Assembly (NCBI RefSeq): GCF_020832325.1
Contig: NZ_JAFIEU010000043.1
Coordinates: 110,030-174,029, forward strand
Direction of reading: 5' to 3'
DNA from: Lunatimonas sp.
GTDB taxonomy: Bacteria > Bacteroidota > Bacteroidia > Cytophagales > Cyclobacteriaceae
DNA: 64,000 bases
This document shows, in pieces, positions 56,193 to 64,000 of the stretch. The stretch's first letter is position 1. Each line of letters begins with the position of its first letter. Position numbers and translations under genes: made by a program. The notes beneath the pieces are model-generated. The model did no database searches. It saw nothing but the letters and a program-made list of their open reading frames with translations, and was not told where the DNA came from.

Positions 56193-57217
56193 GAAAGGAT
56201 AAAGACCCGTATAAAGTCCTCATCATTGAAGATAACCTAGGAGATTTCATTCTAGTCAGTGATTTTTTAGAAGAGACTATTCTAGCGCCTGAGATCGAAC
56301 ATGCTTCGGATTTCAAACAGGCAGCAGAAAAACTTACGCATTTGTCTCCCAATACCTACAGCGCTATTTTTTTGGACCTATCGCTACCAGACAAAAGTGG
56401 CGAGGAATTGATCATCCAAATATTACGGATGGTCAAACATACCCCAGTCATCGTGCTTACCGGTTATACAGACGCCTCCTTTGCCACCAAATCACTTAGC
56501 TTGGGTGCATCGGATTATCTATTGAAAGATGAACTAACTGCCACCACCCTCTATAAAAGCTTAATTTACAATATTGAGCGTTACAAAACGCTGCTTAGTC
56601 TGAAGGAATCCGAACTGCGATACAGCGACCTTTTCCACCTAAGCCCCCAGGCAATGTTTGTGGTGGATCGGGAAGGACATCAATTCCTCGACGTAAATGA
56701 GGCGGCTATCACGCATTATGGTTATACCAAAGAGGAGTTCCTTGGAATGGGACTCCGAGATATCATGCCGGAGAATGGTGTAGGTTTCAACCACTACGAA
56801 TGTCGGGAATCGTCCAGTGATCAGGATCAATCTTCCTTTCGAGATCTAGTCAAACTTCGGCTTAAATCAGGTGTTTGGGTCGACGTAGAACTAAGGTGCA
56901 ACCTCTTGCTTTTCAATGGAATCAAAGCGGAGGTAATTCTTGCTAACGACGTAACAGAACGACTGACGCACTTAAATATCATACAAGACCAAAACCGTCG
57001 ATTAAAGGAAATCGCATTCGAGCAGTCCCACGTGGTGAGAGCGCCACTTTCACGTATGATGGGTTTGATTAACCTGATTAAAACGACCGAGATTTCCCCG
57101 CCAGAAGATTTAATTCAGCTATTGGGATATATCGAAGGATCTGCCTATGAAATTGATGAAATCATTCGGGAGATCGTGCGAAAAACCGAGAACCTGAAAC
57201 AGGAAGGCGATCTTTAA
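56189..57217 (+). CDS. REC-PAS protein ending in a HisKA-like helix, without an ATPase domain
   Basis: A 342-residue protein. The receiver domain (about 8-130) has D15, acceptor D63 (FLDLSLPDKSG) and KDEL in place of the usual KP motif. A PAS domain spans about 145-265. A C-terminal helical segment contains FEQSHVVRAPLSRMM, a kinase H-box-like sequence with H281, then ends with about 50 helical residues. No HATPase domain follows, so it cannot phosphorylate itself. It may be a phosphotransfer or dimerisation partner, or a kinase that has lost its catalytic domain. The start overlaps the previous receiver's stop by four bases, so the two are translated together. Confidence 0.88.
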   Translation: MRKDKDPYKVLIIEDNLGDFILVSDFLEETILAPEIEHASDFKQAAEKLTHLSPNTYSAIFLDLSLPDKSGEELIIQILRMVKHTPVIVLTGYTDASFATKSLSLGASDYLLKDELTATTLYKSLIYNIERYKTLLSLKESELRYSDLFHLSPQAMFVVDREGHQFLDVNEAAITHYGYTKEEFLGMGLRDIMPENGVGFNHYECRESSSDQDQSSFRDLVKLRLKSGVWVDVELRCNLLLFNGIKAEVILANDVTERLTHLNIIQDQNRRLKEIAFEQSHVVRAPLSRMMGLINLIKTTEISPPEDLIQLLGYIEGSAYEIDEIIREIVRKTENLKQEGDL

Positions 57218-57270
57218 CCGCTAACTTGGTTCGAAACAGGTATTCCCATCAACACCTAACCCTTTGAACT

Positions 57271-57849
57271 ATGCAGCGTCTATCCCAGGTGATTGAAGCA
57301 ATCGACCAGGTAAACGCGTCCGATCCTAATTTGGAGCCGGACGGCACACCGAGAGAACTGGCTTACAGCCGAAAAATGACCCAAATGCTGATGTCCTTCG
57401 AACCGGAGGCTTCGGAATTGCTACAGATCGCCGCCCGCGCACAGCACATCAAACGTTGGAGCATTCCCAGAGACACCTACCCAATGGATCGTACCGGCTA
57501 CTTGACTTGGCGCACCAAATTGAAAAAATTCCACGGTGCTCTAACTGGAGAGCTCATGCACACATGTGGATATGCACCTGAGGAGGTTCATCACGTAGAT
57601 GATTTGCTTAACAAACGGCAGCTTAAGACGGATACAGAAGCTCAATGCCTAGAAGACGTGACTTGCTTGGTATTCCTTTCCTACTACTTCGAAGATTTTC
57701 TATCCAAACATGAAGCCGAGCAGGATAAAGTGGTGGAAATCCTGCGAAAAACGTGGAAAAAGATGTCTTCCAAAGGCCATGCTGCAGCGCTAAACCTTCA
57801 ACTTTCCGAAAAGACATCCATTCTGGTAAAGAGAGCATTGGAGCCATAG
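57271..57849 (+). CDS. DUF4202 family protein
   Basis: A 192-residue soluble helical protein (MQRLSQVIEAIDQVNASDPN at the start) with AARAQHIKRWSIPRDTYPMDRTGYL and a region of conserved acidic and His residues (YAPEEVHHVDDLLNKRQL, CLEDVTCLVFLSYYFEDFL). The HI-x-RW and DxED-type positions suggest an HD-like metal site, but the family has no confirmed role. It lies 53 bases after the REC-PAS gene. Confidence 0.85.
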   Translation: MQRLSQVIEAIDQVNASDPNLEPDGTPRELAYSRKMTQMLMSFEPEASELLQIAARAQHIKRWSIPRDTYPMDRTGYLTWRTKLKKFHGALTGELMHTCGYAPEEVHHVDDLLNKRQLKTDTEAQCLEDVTCLVFLSYYFEDFLSKHEAEQDKVVEILRKTWKKMSSKGHAAALNLQLSEKTSILVKRALEP

Positions 57850-58204
57850 CATGTTGTAAGGATCGGGAAAAATCGCTCATTTACCCGATTATATCATCAG
57901 GTCTGATAAGTCCTATAACGCTTCCAAAGTCTGCGTATCATCCGTCAATGGTTCTATCACGGCCACCTGAACAGACAGACGCCTGGGCAGACCGCTGTGG
58001 ATCAGCTTGTCTGCATCTACCAACAGCCTGTCCTAGGCTGGTTGCCGATATGCGCCAAATCCGGGAATCCATCCCGGCCAAAAAAAAGGAGGGGATACGA
58101 TATGTTCTGGTGAGCATCGAGACCATTCTAAGACTCCATTAAACCAGCCGCACCCCGCCGAGAGTAGGAATCCCTCAATGCTGTGCACGCAGGAGCTTCA
58201 GCGC
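57850..58204. other. Gene-free region that may hold a gene remnant
   Basis: No intact gene is visible. On the minus strand between about 57915 and 58120 there are stretches that look protein-like in different frames, such as VDADKLIHSGLPRRLSVQV and VAVIEPLTDDTQTLEAL, but a TAG and a change of frame break them. This could be a decayed gene or chance. No terminator or promoter is clear. Confidence 0.3.
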
Positions 58205-59188
58205 CTATTCGATCAGCGTGTCTCTGCCTGCGTTTTCGTCCGTCCTTCGCAGACGTACCTCTAGATCCACCGGCACACCATCCTCCAAATGCCTTCCTTC
58301 CAGATCAATCGTCTGGGTAGCCGAAAACCGGTATATCCACCCGTTGGGCAGCTCGCCAAAAGCAGGTGTACCACCGCCACCACCTGTCTGATCACCCAAT
58401 AACTGAACGCCCGGAAGAGAACGCATCATCTGGGCAAAAAATGTACTGGCACTGTAAGCCCTTCGGTTAGTCAAAACCACCACTTTCCCCGCGTAGCGAA
58501 GTCCATTTCGGGGTACGACAAACATGGGCGACCATGGGGTAAAATCATCCTGCCGGGGGCCGTTTTTCCAGCGTTGCTCTGCAAATCTCGTTCGGGAATC
58601 CGTGAAGCATCCCGCCAATCGATAGGCATTGGCCAGATTTCCTCCGCCGTTGCTACGGATATCCAAAATCACACCTTTGGTACCGGCAGCACGTTCCATG
58701 ATCGCATTCAAATCTGCTTCCGAAATCTCCTGGGCGAAGGACCGGTAATTGATATACAACACCTCACCATGCATTTGATGATAAAGCGAACCACTGATCC
58801 AGTGGTCATTCTTCAGGTAAGTAAGCAGAATCACATTTTCATTGTAGTTCATTGGAAACTGCTGGTACCATTCCCAATTTCGACTACGATTAAAGTCGCT
58901 AGATAGGTTCACGTGCCCGTCTTTAAGCTCATGTAGCATCTCACCCAATACCTCAAACAGCTTCTGATCGTCCATATCAGACGATATCTGGGGTCGAAAA
59001 ACACTGTATAACTCACCCCAATCGACTCCTTTGTGGTCAAAGTAAGCATATCGCTCATTTAGATCCCTCCAAAGGTGTTCGAAAACCACCTCAGGAGTAG
59101 GCTGCGGATCCGGTGAAATCCATACCAACTCGCAGCCCCCCAAAACCAAGATCACATACAGCAACGTAGCTATCACCTTCTCCTTCAT
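58205..59188 (-). CDS. S41-family serine protease lipoprotein
   Basis: A 327-residue protein. The start at ATG 59188 gives MKEKVIATLLYVILVLGGC, a lipoprotein signal with Cys19; frames farther upstream are not signal-like. The C-terminal protease core shows GVILDIRSNGGGNLA (the S41 glycine loop), NRRAYSASTFFAQMM with the likely nucleophile S246, and LLGDQTGGGGGTP. No PDZ domain is obvious before it. It would cleave C-terminal or loop regions of envelope proteins. The preceding gene on the same strand encodes an exported barrel-like protein that may be its partner. Confidence 0.87.
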   Translation of the reverse strand: MKEKVIATLLYVILVLGGCELVWISPDPQPTPEVVFEHLWRDLNERYAYFDHKGVDWGELYSVFRPQISSDMDDQKLFEVLGEMLHELKDGHVNLSSDFNRSRNWEWYQQFPMNYNENVILLTYLKNDHWISGSLYHQMHGEVLYINYRSFAQEISEADLNAIMERAAGTKGVILDIRSNGGGNLANAYRLAGCFTDSRTRFAEQRWKNGPRQDDFTPWSPMFVVPRNGLRYAGKVVVLTNRRAYSASTFFAQMMRSLPGVQLLGDQTGGGGGTPAFGELPNGWIYRFSATQTIDLEGRHLEDGVPVDLEVRLRRTDENAGRDTLIE

Positions 59189-59325
59189 TCTTCTGTTGAT
59201 ATTCAGTAGCTTCAACCTATCCCAAATTTCGCCATGCATTCGCTGCATCTGCTGCGCCCAACCATAGTTCCATAGCGTACTTTTCAAATCTAGACACCTA
59301 TTTTTCGTTAGCTTCTTGCCCATTT

Positions 59326-60090
59326 TTAAAGCCGAACATGAAGTACCAATCCGTAATTTCCACGTCCCCTCTGCAGCGAATGGGCCAATCGAAGCTGCTG
59401 AAAATCGAATGCATACCTGAACGCGAGGGCGTTGCCCGAGGAAAACTGGTAAACCAAGGACGTATCTAACCCCATACGCAGATCCCGGGGCACGATAAAC
59501 GGATCCAAGATATCCAGAAATCCCCAAAAATGCTGTTCCGAATCAATCCCTCGTCTACGGGGTTCCGGAGAGATGAAATCAGAGGCTACCTTAAACCCAA
59601 CCACTTGTAGATGTGCACTGCCTTCCAAATGCAGGTGGCTCTTGACCAACCTAAACGGCAGTGCAAACGATAATGCAGGACCCAAAGAGATGGTAAAGTC
59701 GGATCGTTCATTGAAATTGGCAAACCCCTCGTGTCGCCGTTTGTTGAATTCGCTCACCGCAGACCAACCCAAACGCAGGGGAACATTGCCTTGTTGATGA
59801 TAATAGGTATGCCATTGTGCTCCTCCGGTCCACAGTTCCAGCTCATTCTCCCCTGCACTCTCGGCAAAACCCCGCGCATAGTATATAGTAGAGAGCATGG
59901 TCTTGGATTTTTCCTCCTGTGTGTAATTCAGATTAAACACAGATCGCTGCCCTCGATATAGCAGCGGGGAAAAAGCCCGGTCGCGCTCAGCAAAAACCTG
60001 CATTCCGCTGCCTACGCCCAAACTCTTTAATGATTGGCCTTGGACAGACAAACCGCAACACATCCAAACACATACAACTAGCACCCTCAT
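59326..60090 (-). CDS. Exported outer membrane protein of unknown function
   Basis: A 254-residue protein. The start is ATG 60090, giving the signal MRVLVVCVWMCCGLSVQG. The mature protein alternates short polar and aromatic strands (SVFNLNYTQEEKSK, STIYYARGFAESAG, HTYYHQQGNVPLRLGWSAV) and ends LVLHVRL with a terminal hydrophobic residue, as barrels do. I recognise no family. It lies 137 bases from the S41 protease gene on the same strand and is divergent from the DUF5723 gene. Confidence 0.72.
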   Translation of the reverse strand: MRVLVVCVWMCCGLSVQGQSLKSLGVGSGMQVFAERDRAFSPLLYRGQRSVFNLNYTQEEKSKTMLSTIYYARGFAESAGENELELWTGGAQWHTYYHQQGNVPLRLGWSAVSEFNKRRHEGFANFNERSDFTISLGPALSFALPFRLVKSHLHLEGSAHLQVVGFKVASDFISPEPRRRGIDSEQHFWGFLDILDPFIVPRDLRMGLDTSLVYQFSSGNALAFRYAFDFQQLRLAHSLQRGRGNYGLVLHVRL

Positions 60091-60240
60091 GTAGGAGTTT
60101 TTTAGGTTACTCGGAATAAATCCCCATTTAATATAGGTGATTTTCTCTTCTTCTAATTCAATCCCCCCAACAAACCTAACACCATTCGTCAAAAACACTA
60201 GGGCACCTATCATCCTTCCTATTATTACCAATTATTCTGC

Positions 60241-60248
60241 TATTTTTG
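60241..60248 (+). promoter_or_regulatory. Candidate -7 box TATTTTTG of the DUF5723 gene
   Basis: Exact TAnnTTTG; leader about 88 bases. No -33 element at the right distance. Confidence 0.4.
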
Positions 60249-60342
60249 TAGCACAAATGAACAGCAGGTAAATTTGACGAAACAGGAATACCTACCCTCT
60301 GGCAAGGGGGCATTTGATCTCTAAAAGTAAACCAATACACAC

Positions 60343-61674
60343 ATGAAGAAATTTTTACCAATGGTAATGCTATGCGCATTGCCCGTAACAGCAATTTTCG
60401 CGCAGTCCCCTTTCTTAGGCGTTCAAAATGGGCCTCGAAAGGGAATGCAGAGCGCCATCATGAATCCAGCAGAAATCACCGCCCTTTCTAAAAAAGTAGA
60501 GGTTCATTTGGTTTCCGCTCACGTTGGAATCAATAACGACGTCCTCACCTTTCAGGATATCCTGAATGATGCAGATCTATTGGAATTGGCGTTGGAAAAG
60601 GCGGACGGCCCCATGAACCTTCGAACTGAAGTAGCTGCCTTGGGCCCTTCAGTTGGTTTCTCTGTGGGCAAATGGTCCTTTGGCATCGCCACTCAAGGAT
60701 TTGTAAAAGCAGACATCATCGATTTGGATGCGAGTATTGCCAATGCACTATTCGGGGATTCATGGGAATCCTCCTCCCAAACCTTTACCTCCCTTACCAG
60801 TTCATACAACCAACGAATCGTGGCAGCGGGATGGTCAGAACTGGACTTGCTGCTGGGACGGGAGGTTTTCGCTATAGGACCCCACCATTTCGCTGCCGGC
60901 GCCAATTTGCGTTTAATCTTACCCAGCTTGTATGCTAGCATGGGATTCGGCGAATTCCGCGGCACGTTGATCGAGGACGAACAAGGAACTTTCCTGAGCG
61001 ATGCCAGGGGTGAACTGAGCATTGCCTATTCAGACGCAACCATCAACGAGGACTTCAGATATGGATTAGGCTCCCTGAGTGGCTTTGCCATGGACCTCGG
61101 AGGCAACTACCAATGGAGAAAATCCGGGGGTAGGTCGTTTGTCCATGCGGGGTTGGCCATCAAAAATATTGGCGGCATGTCATTTGGAACAAACTCCACC
61201 AACCGCTCGTACGCCATGAATGTACCCGCCAATCAGCGGTTTCAGATTGATAACCTGGAGGGCGATTTCGAGGACATTGAGGAACAACTGCTAGAAAGTG
61301 GCTATTTTACGGTAAGTCGTGGATCGGAAGGACTATCGGTGAATCTCCCTACCCTCATGAATCTATACGGAGAAATCAGTCCAGCCAAAGTATTTCATGC
61401 CTCCCTTTTTATTCAGCGCCGGCTTTCTAACGAAGCTAACAACAATGTAATCACAGCCCAAAACATGATCGTGCTTACCCCTCGACTGGTTTTGGGCTCG
61501 TTTCAGATTTATTCCCCTTGGGCGCATAATCAGGTTTCCGGTCTAACCGGCGGCTTGGGAATTCAAGCGGGTGGTTTTTTCATCGGTAGCAATGCCCTAC
61601 TTACCGGTACCCTGGCCAACTCCATGCAGGCTGACTTCCACATGGGATTCAGCTTTGGCGTAGGCAAAAAATAA
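60343..61674 (+). CDS. DUF5723 outer membrane protein
   Basis: A 443-residue exported barrel. The signal ends AIFAQ; the mature part opens with SPFLGVQNGPRKGMQSAIMNPAEIT, the family pattern of a Bacteroidota outer-membrane protein. Many short amphipathic strands follow (WSFGIATQGFVKADII, MADLGGN-type turns, ERQRFQIDNLEGDF-like loops) and the end is ADFHMGFSFGVGKK. Function unknown, possibly envelope structure or secretion. It is a single gene with a terminator shared with the convergent acetyltransferase. Confidence 0.85.
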   Translation: MKKFLPMVMLCALPVTAIFAQSPFLGVQNGPRKGMQSAIMNPAEITALSKKVEVHLVSAHVGINNDVLTFQDILNDADLLELALEKADGPMNLRTEVAALGPSVGFSVGKWSFGIATQGFVKADIIDLDASIANALFGDSWESSSQTFTSLTSSYNQRIVAAGWSELDLLLGREVFAIGPHHFAAGANLRLILPSLYASMGFGEFRGTLIEDEQGTFLSDARGELSIAYSDATINEDFRYGLGSLSGFAMDLGGNYQWRKSGGRSFVHAGLAIKNIGGMSFGTNSTNRSYAMNVPANQRFQIDNLEGDFEDIEEQLLESGYFTVSRGSEGLSVNLPTLMNLYGEISPAKVFHASLFIQRRLSNEANNNVITAQNMIVLTPRLVLGSFQIYSPWAHNQVSGLTGGLGIQAGGFFIGSNALLTGTLANSMQADFHMGFSFGVGKK

Positions 61675-61679
61675 GTATA

Positions 61680-61727
61680 CTGCCCAAATTTTGGCAGGGG
61701 TAGTTCGTTATCAAACTACCCTTGCTT
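61680..61727. terminator. Two-hairpin region between convergent genes
   Basis: An 18-base near-palindrome CTGCC...GGCAG is followed by GGGTAGTT/AACTACCC (61698-61721) with an eight-base loop and then a moderately T-rich stretch. It probably ends both the DUF5723 and acetyltransferase transcripts. Confidence 0.65.
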
Positions 61728-61730
61728 TCC

Positions 61731-62228
61731 TTATTCCAAACCCACATGATCGCTGCGCCGTTCCAAAAGCAACAGATCCCGCCAGGCACCGAAATGCCGG
61801 CCGATTTTTTCGCGTACGCCCACCAGCCGAAAACCGTTTTCATAGTGAATCTTGAGACTGGCCAAATTTTCCGGAAAAATAGAGGCCTGTAGCGTCCAAA
61901 ACCCCTTTTGCTCACTTTCATGCACCAGCTCTTCCAACAGCATTCTCCCAATACCCTGTCCAAAATGGAACGGAGATACATACACACTCAATTCCGCCAC
62001 GCCGGCATACACGGGTCTAGTCGAAACCAATGAAAGGGCAATCCACCCCACCACACGCCCTTCCTTCTCTGCAACGAAGCGGCAATTTTGCACAAATAGC
62101 TTATCCCATTCCTCCCAGGAAGGTACCGTTTCCCGAAAAGTAGCGTTACCGGTGGCAATGCCCTCTTTGAATATCGTAGACACGGACTCCCAGTCTTCCT
62201 CCCACATAGGCCTTATTCCAATTTCCAT
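61731..62228 (-). CDS. GNAT N-acetyltransferase, phosphinothricin-acetyltransferase-like
   Basis: A 165-residue GNAT enzyme with the acetyl-CoA loop HFGQGIGRMLLEELV and the PAT/Bar-family features IFKEGIATGNATFRE, AELSVYVSPFHFGQG and YENGFRLVGVREKIGR. Family members acetylate phosphinothricin, methionine sulfoximine or related amines; the natural substrate here is unknown. It is divergent from the GH43 gene, with overlapping promoters. Confidence 0.88.
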   Translation of the reverse strand: MEIGIRPMWEEDWESVSTIFKEGIATGNATFRETVPSWEEWDKLFVQNCRFVAEKEGRVVGWIALSLVSTRPVYAGVAELSVYVSPFHFGQGIGRMLLEELVHESEQKGFWTLQASIFPENLASLKIHYENGFRLVGVREKIGRHFGAWRDLLLLERRSDHVGLE

Positions 62229-62254
62229 TGACTTCTTTATTTAGTAGCAGGGTT

Positions 62255-62286
62255 TTAAGATACAGCGAATACCCTGCAATCGCAAA
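62255..62286 (-). promoter_or_regulatory. Promoter of the acetyltransferase gene
   Basis: On the minus strand TTTG, 20 bases, TATCTTAA. Two bases off the -7 consensus but with ideal spacing; leader about 20 bases. Confidence 0.45.
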
Positions 62287-62290
62287 CGGG

Positions 62291-62321
62291 TTGATCAAAT
62301 GATGATTTTGTCGTAACTTTC
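62291..62321 (+). promoter_or_regulatory. Promoter of the GH43 gene
   Basis: TTG (62291-62293), 20 bases, TAACTTTC (62314-62321). The leader to the ATG at 62347 is about 19 bases. It abuts the opposing acetyltransferase promoter. Confidence 0.6.
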
Positions 62322-62346
62322 CCGTCAAACCTATTAACATCCTACA

Positions 62347-63444
62347 ATGAAAAAATTGAATCCCTACAGCGGCAGGCACTTTGCTTTGGCTCTGAGCACC
62401 CTGCTGGCGGTTGCCTGTGCCAATCCGCCAAAAGAAACCCAAACCTCCTCAAACCACCCCCCCACAAAAACCTTTGCCCATGCCCCGTTGGTTACCGAAC
62501 AGTACACTGCGGACCCATCCGCACATGTCTTTGGGGGTAAAATCTACGTTTATCCTTCCCACGATATAGATGCAGGGATCCCTTCCGATGACCTTGGATC
62601 TCACTTTGGCATGCGGGATTATCGCGTATACTCCATGGAAAAGCCAGGCGCCAAGGTAGTAGACCACGGCACTGCTCTCCGTGTGGAAGATGTCCCTTGG
62701 GCCTCCCGGCAACTATGGGCGCCGGACGCAGCCGAAAAGGATGGCAACTACTACCTCTATTTTCCTGCCAAAGATGAAGCAGGCATATTCAAGATCGGTG
62801 TAGCGGTAGCGGATAATCCTTCAGGCCCCTTTACTGCCGAACCCAACCCCATTCCCGGTACGTATTCCATCGATCCGGCAGTTTTTAAAGATGCGGACGG
62901 CACCTACTACCTCTACTGGGGCGGCATATGGGGCGGACAGCTACAGAAGTATCGAAACAACCAATTTAACGTTGTCGGAGACGGCCCCACGGATGGATTA
63001 CCGGCTGACGACGAACCTGCGCTCTCCCCCATCGTGGCAAGGTTAAGCGAGGATATGAAGCAGTTAGCAGAGGAACCGAGGGAGGTGCACATCGTAGACG
63101 CATCCGGGGAACCCATTCTAAACGGTGACAATTCACGGCGTTTTTTCGAAGCAGCGTGGGTCCACCAACATGCCGGACATTACTACCTCACCTACTCCAC
63201 CGGCGATACGCACTTTATCGCCTACGCCGTGGGTGACAATCCCTATGGTCCGTTTACCTATCAGGGCAATGTGCTGGCACCGGTGCAGGGCTGGACCACC
63301 CACCATTCCATCGTGCAGTTTGAGGGAGATTGGTATCTCTTCTACCACGACACGGAACTGTCCGGCGAAACCCACCTCCGAAACATGAAAATGGCACCCC
63401 TGCGGCATCTCGCCGACGGCAGCATCGAGCTTATCGAGCCTTAA
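62347..63444 (+). CDS. Glycoside hydrolase family 43 lipoprotein
   Basis: A 365-residue exported glycosidase. The lipoprotein signal ends LLAVAC (Cys24). The five-bladed propeller of GH43 has its expected triad: general base D56 (TADPSAHV), pKa-modulating D176 (SIDPAVFKD) and general acid E268 (FFEAAWVHQ). These usually hydrolyse xylan-, arabinan- or galactan-type linkages; the substrate is not readable here. The stop codon TAA (63442-63444) shares its last base with the first CRISPR repeat, and no terminator separates them, so the transcript may run into the array. Confidence 0.9.
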   Translation: MKKLNPYSGRHFALALSTLLAVACANPPKETQTSSNHPPTKTFAHAPLVTEQYTADPSAHVFGGKIYVYPSHDIDAGIPSDDLGSHFGMRDYRVYSMEKPGAKVVDHGTALRVEDVPWASRQLWAPDAAEKDGNYYLYFPAKDEAGIFKIGVAVADNPSGPFTAEPNPIPGTYSIDPAVFKDADGTYYLYWGGIWGGQLQKYRNNQFNVVGDGPTDGLPADDEPALSPIVARLSEDMKQLAEEPREVHIVDASGEPILNGDNSRRFFEAAWVHQHAGHYYLTYSTGDTHFIAYAVGDNPYGPFTYQGNVLAPVQGWTTHHSIVQFEGDWYLFYHDTELSGETHLRNMKMAPLRHLADGSIELIEP

Positions 63445-63977
63445 TTTCAATTCCAATATGGTGCGATTGAGGGGGACGATATTGAACAGTTTACTCTTTT
63501 TGCAGGTCCATTTCAATTCCAATATGGGGCGATTGAGGGGTCCTTCAGGGATGAGGAACCTCTGAACCGGTACCATTTCAATTCCAATATGGTGCGATTG
63601 AGGGCAGCCTTAATTTGCCCGGTTTGTCTCGAAATTCCCTATTTCAATTCCAATATGGTGCGATTGAGGGTATTTGGCTAATTGTACCTTTATTCTCGCT
63701 TAGTAATTTCAATTCCAATATGGTGCGATTGAGGGATTCAGTCCTTTGTTCTTATTGAGCGCTTTGATATTATTTCAATTCCAATATGGTGCGATTGAGG
63801 GGAATACCGATAGAACTTTAAGCCACATGTTTACCTTATTTCAATTCCAATATGGTGCGATTGAGGGCGGGATAATGCTGTCAAATAGGATTTGACCAAG
63901 GCATTTCAATTCCAATATGGTGCGATTGAGGGTTCCATTCTTCATTTTGGATAAGGACAAATTTGGCAATTTCAATT
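63444..63977 (-). CRISPR. CRISPR array: eight full 30-bp repeats, one partial repeat, eight spacers
   Basis: Repeats of 30 bases (plus strand: ATTTCAATTCC at the start, GCGATTGAGGG at the end) begin at 63444, 63510, 63575, 63641, 63706, 63772, 63838 and 63903. Spacers are 35 or 36 bases. Repeat 2 has one T-to-G change at its centre. A ninth repeat at 63969 keeps only its first nine bases before diverging. The reverse complement ends AATTGAAAT, close to the ATTGAAAC/G crRNA tag of type I-B and III repeats, so the array is probably transcribed leftwards with its leader to the right of the window. The partial repeat at the right argues the other way. No cas genes are in the window; the type is inferred from repeat form only. 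Confidence 0.93.
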
Positions 63978-64000
63978 GCTGAAAAAGAACCTTAAGTTTC

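Noticed and set aside
57753..58142. A 129-codon plus-strand frame overlapping DUF4202's end
   Set aside because: It starts inside DUF4202, is cysteine-rich without order, and has no promoter or similarity I can see.
63133..63576. A 147-codon minus-strand frame crossing from GH43 into the CRISPR array
   Set aside because: Its repeated residues come from the CRISPR repeats themselves and the rest is antisense to GH43.

Overview
The window comes from a Bacteroidota chromosome, most likely the order Cytophagales near Cyclobacteriaceae; this placement is inferred from gene content, not from a database search. Supporting signs are Bacteroidota-type promoter elements (TTG, about 20 bases, TAnnTTTG) before many genes, almost no Shine-Dalgarno sequences, many outer-membrane barrels and lipoproteins, families typical of the phylum (DUF4920, DUF983, DUF4412, DUF4202, DUF5723), a SerB-SerA fusion, long-form PurL, and the order miaB / sigma-54 activator / lptE / secG.

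Layout. 1-6.3 kb: a leftward RND efflux operon with its TetR regulator; the RND pump runs off the left edge. 6.6-13.2 kb: purL, then a leftward outer-membrane receptor. 13.5-18.8 kb: tRNA-Gln, a probable structured RNA, miaB, a sigma-54 activator, lptE, a TPR-like protein and secG. 19-23.5 kb: a fatty-acid hydroxylase family protein, an unknown conserved protein, groES-groEL and a lone receiver protein. 23.5-28.7 kb: a leftward ABC / HlyD / TolC export operon with its own TetR; the ABC protein has degenerate ATPase motifs. 28.9-35.2 kb: small envelope proteins, the SerB-SerA fusion, a tandem universal stress protein, a DUF4412 protein and folA.

35.2-57.2 kb is dominated by signalling. It holds a 1533-residue multi-PAS kinase, a 2147-residue CheB-CheR-PAS kinase, two membrane kinases with the same type of H-box, a receiver-only protein and a REC-PAS protein that ends after a kinase dimerisation helix. 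Between them lie tRNA-Val, a YdiJ-type FAD/Fe-S dehydrogenase, and a sugar-kinase-like phosphotransferase overlapping a lipoprotein ADP-ribosylglycohydrolase. The last 7 kb carries DUF4202, an S41 protease with an exported partner, a DUF5723 barrel, a GNAT acetyltransferase, a GH43 lipoprotein and a CRISPR array of eight full repeats whose first repeat overlaps the GH43 stop codon. No cas genes are in the window.

The most unusual points are the CRISPR array lying directly against GH43, the structured RNA before miaB, the histidine-kinase cluster with two stand-alone receivers and no CheA or chemoreceptor, the degenerate ABC exporter, and a 39-bp duplicated gene leader at 53 kb.
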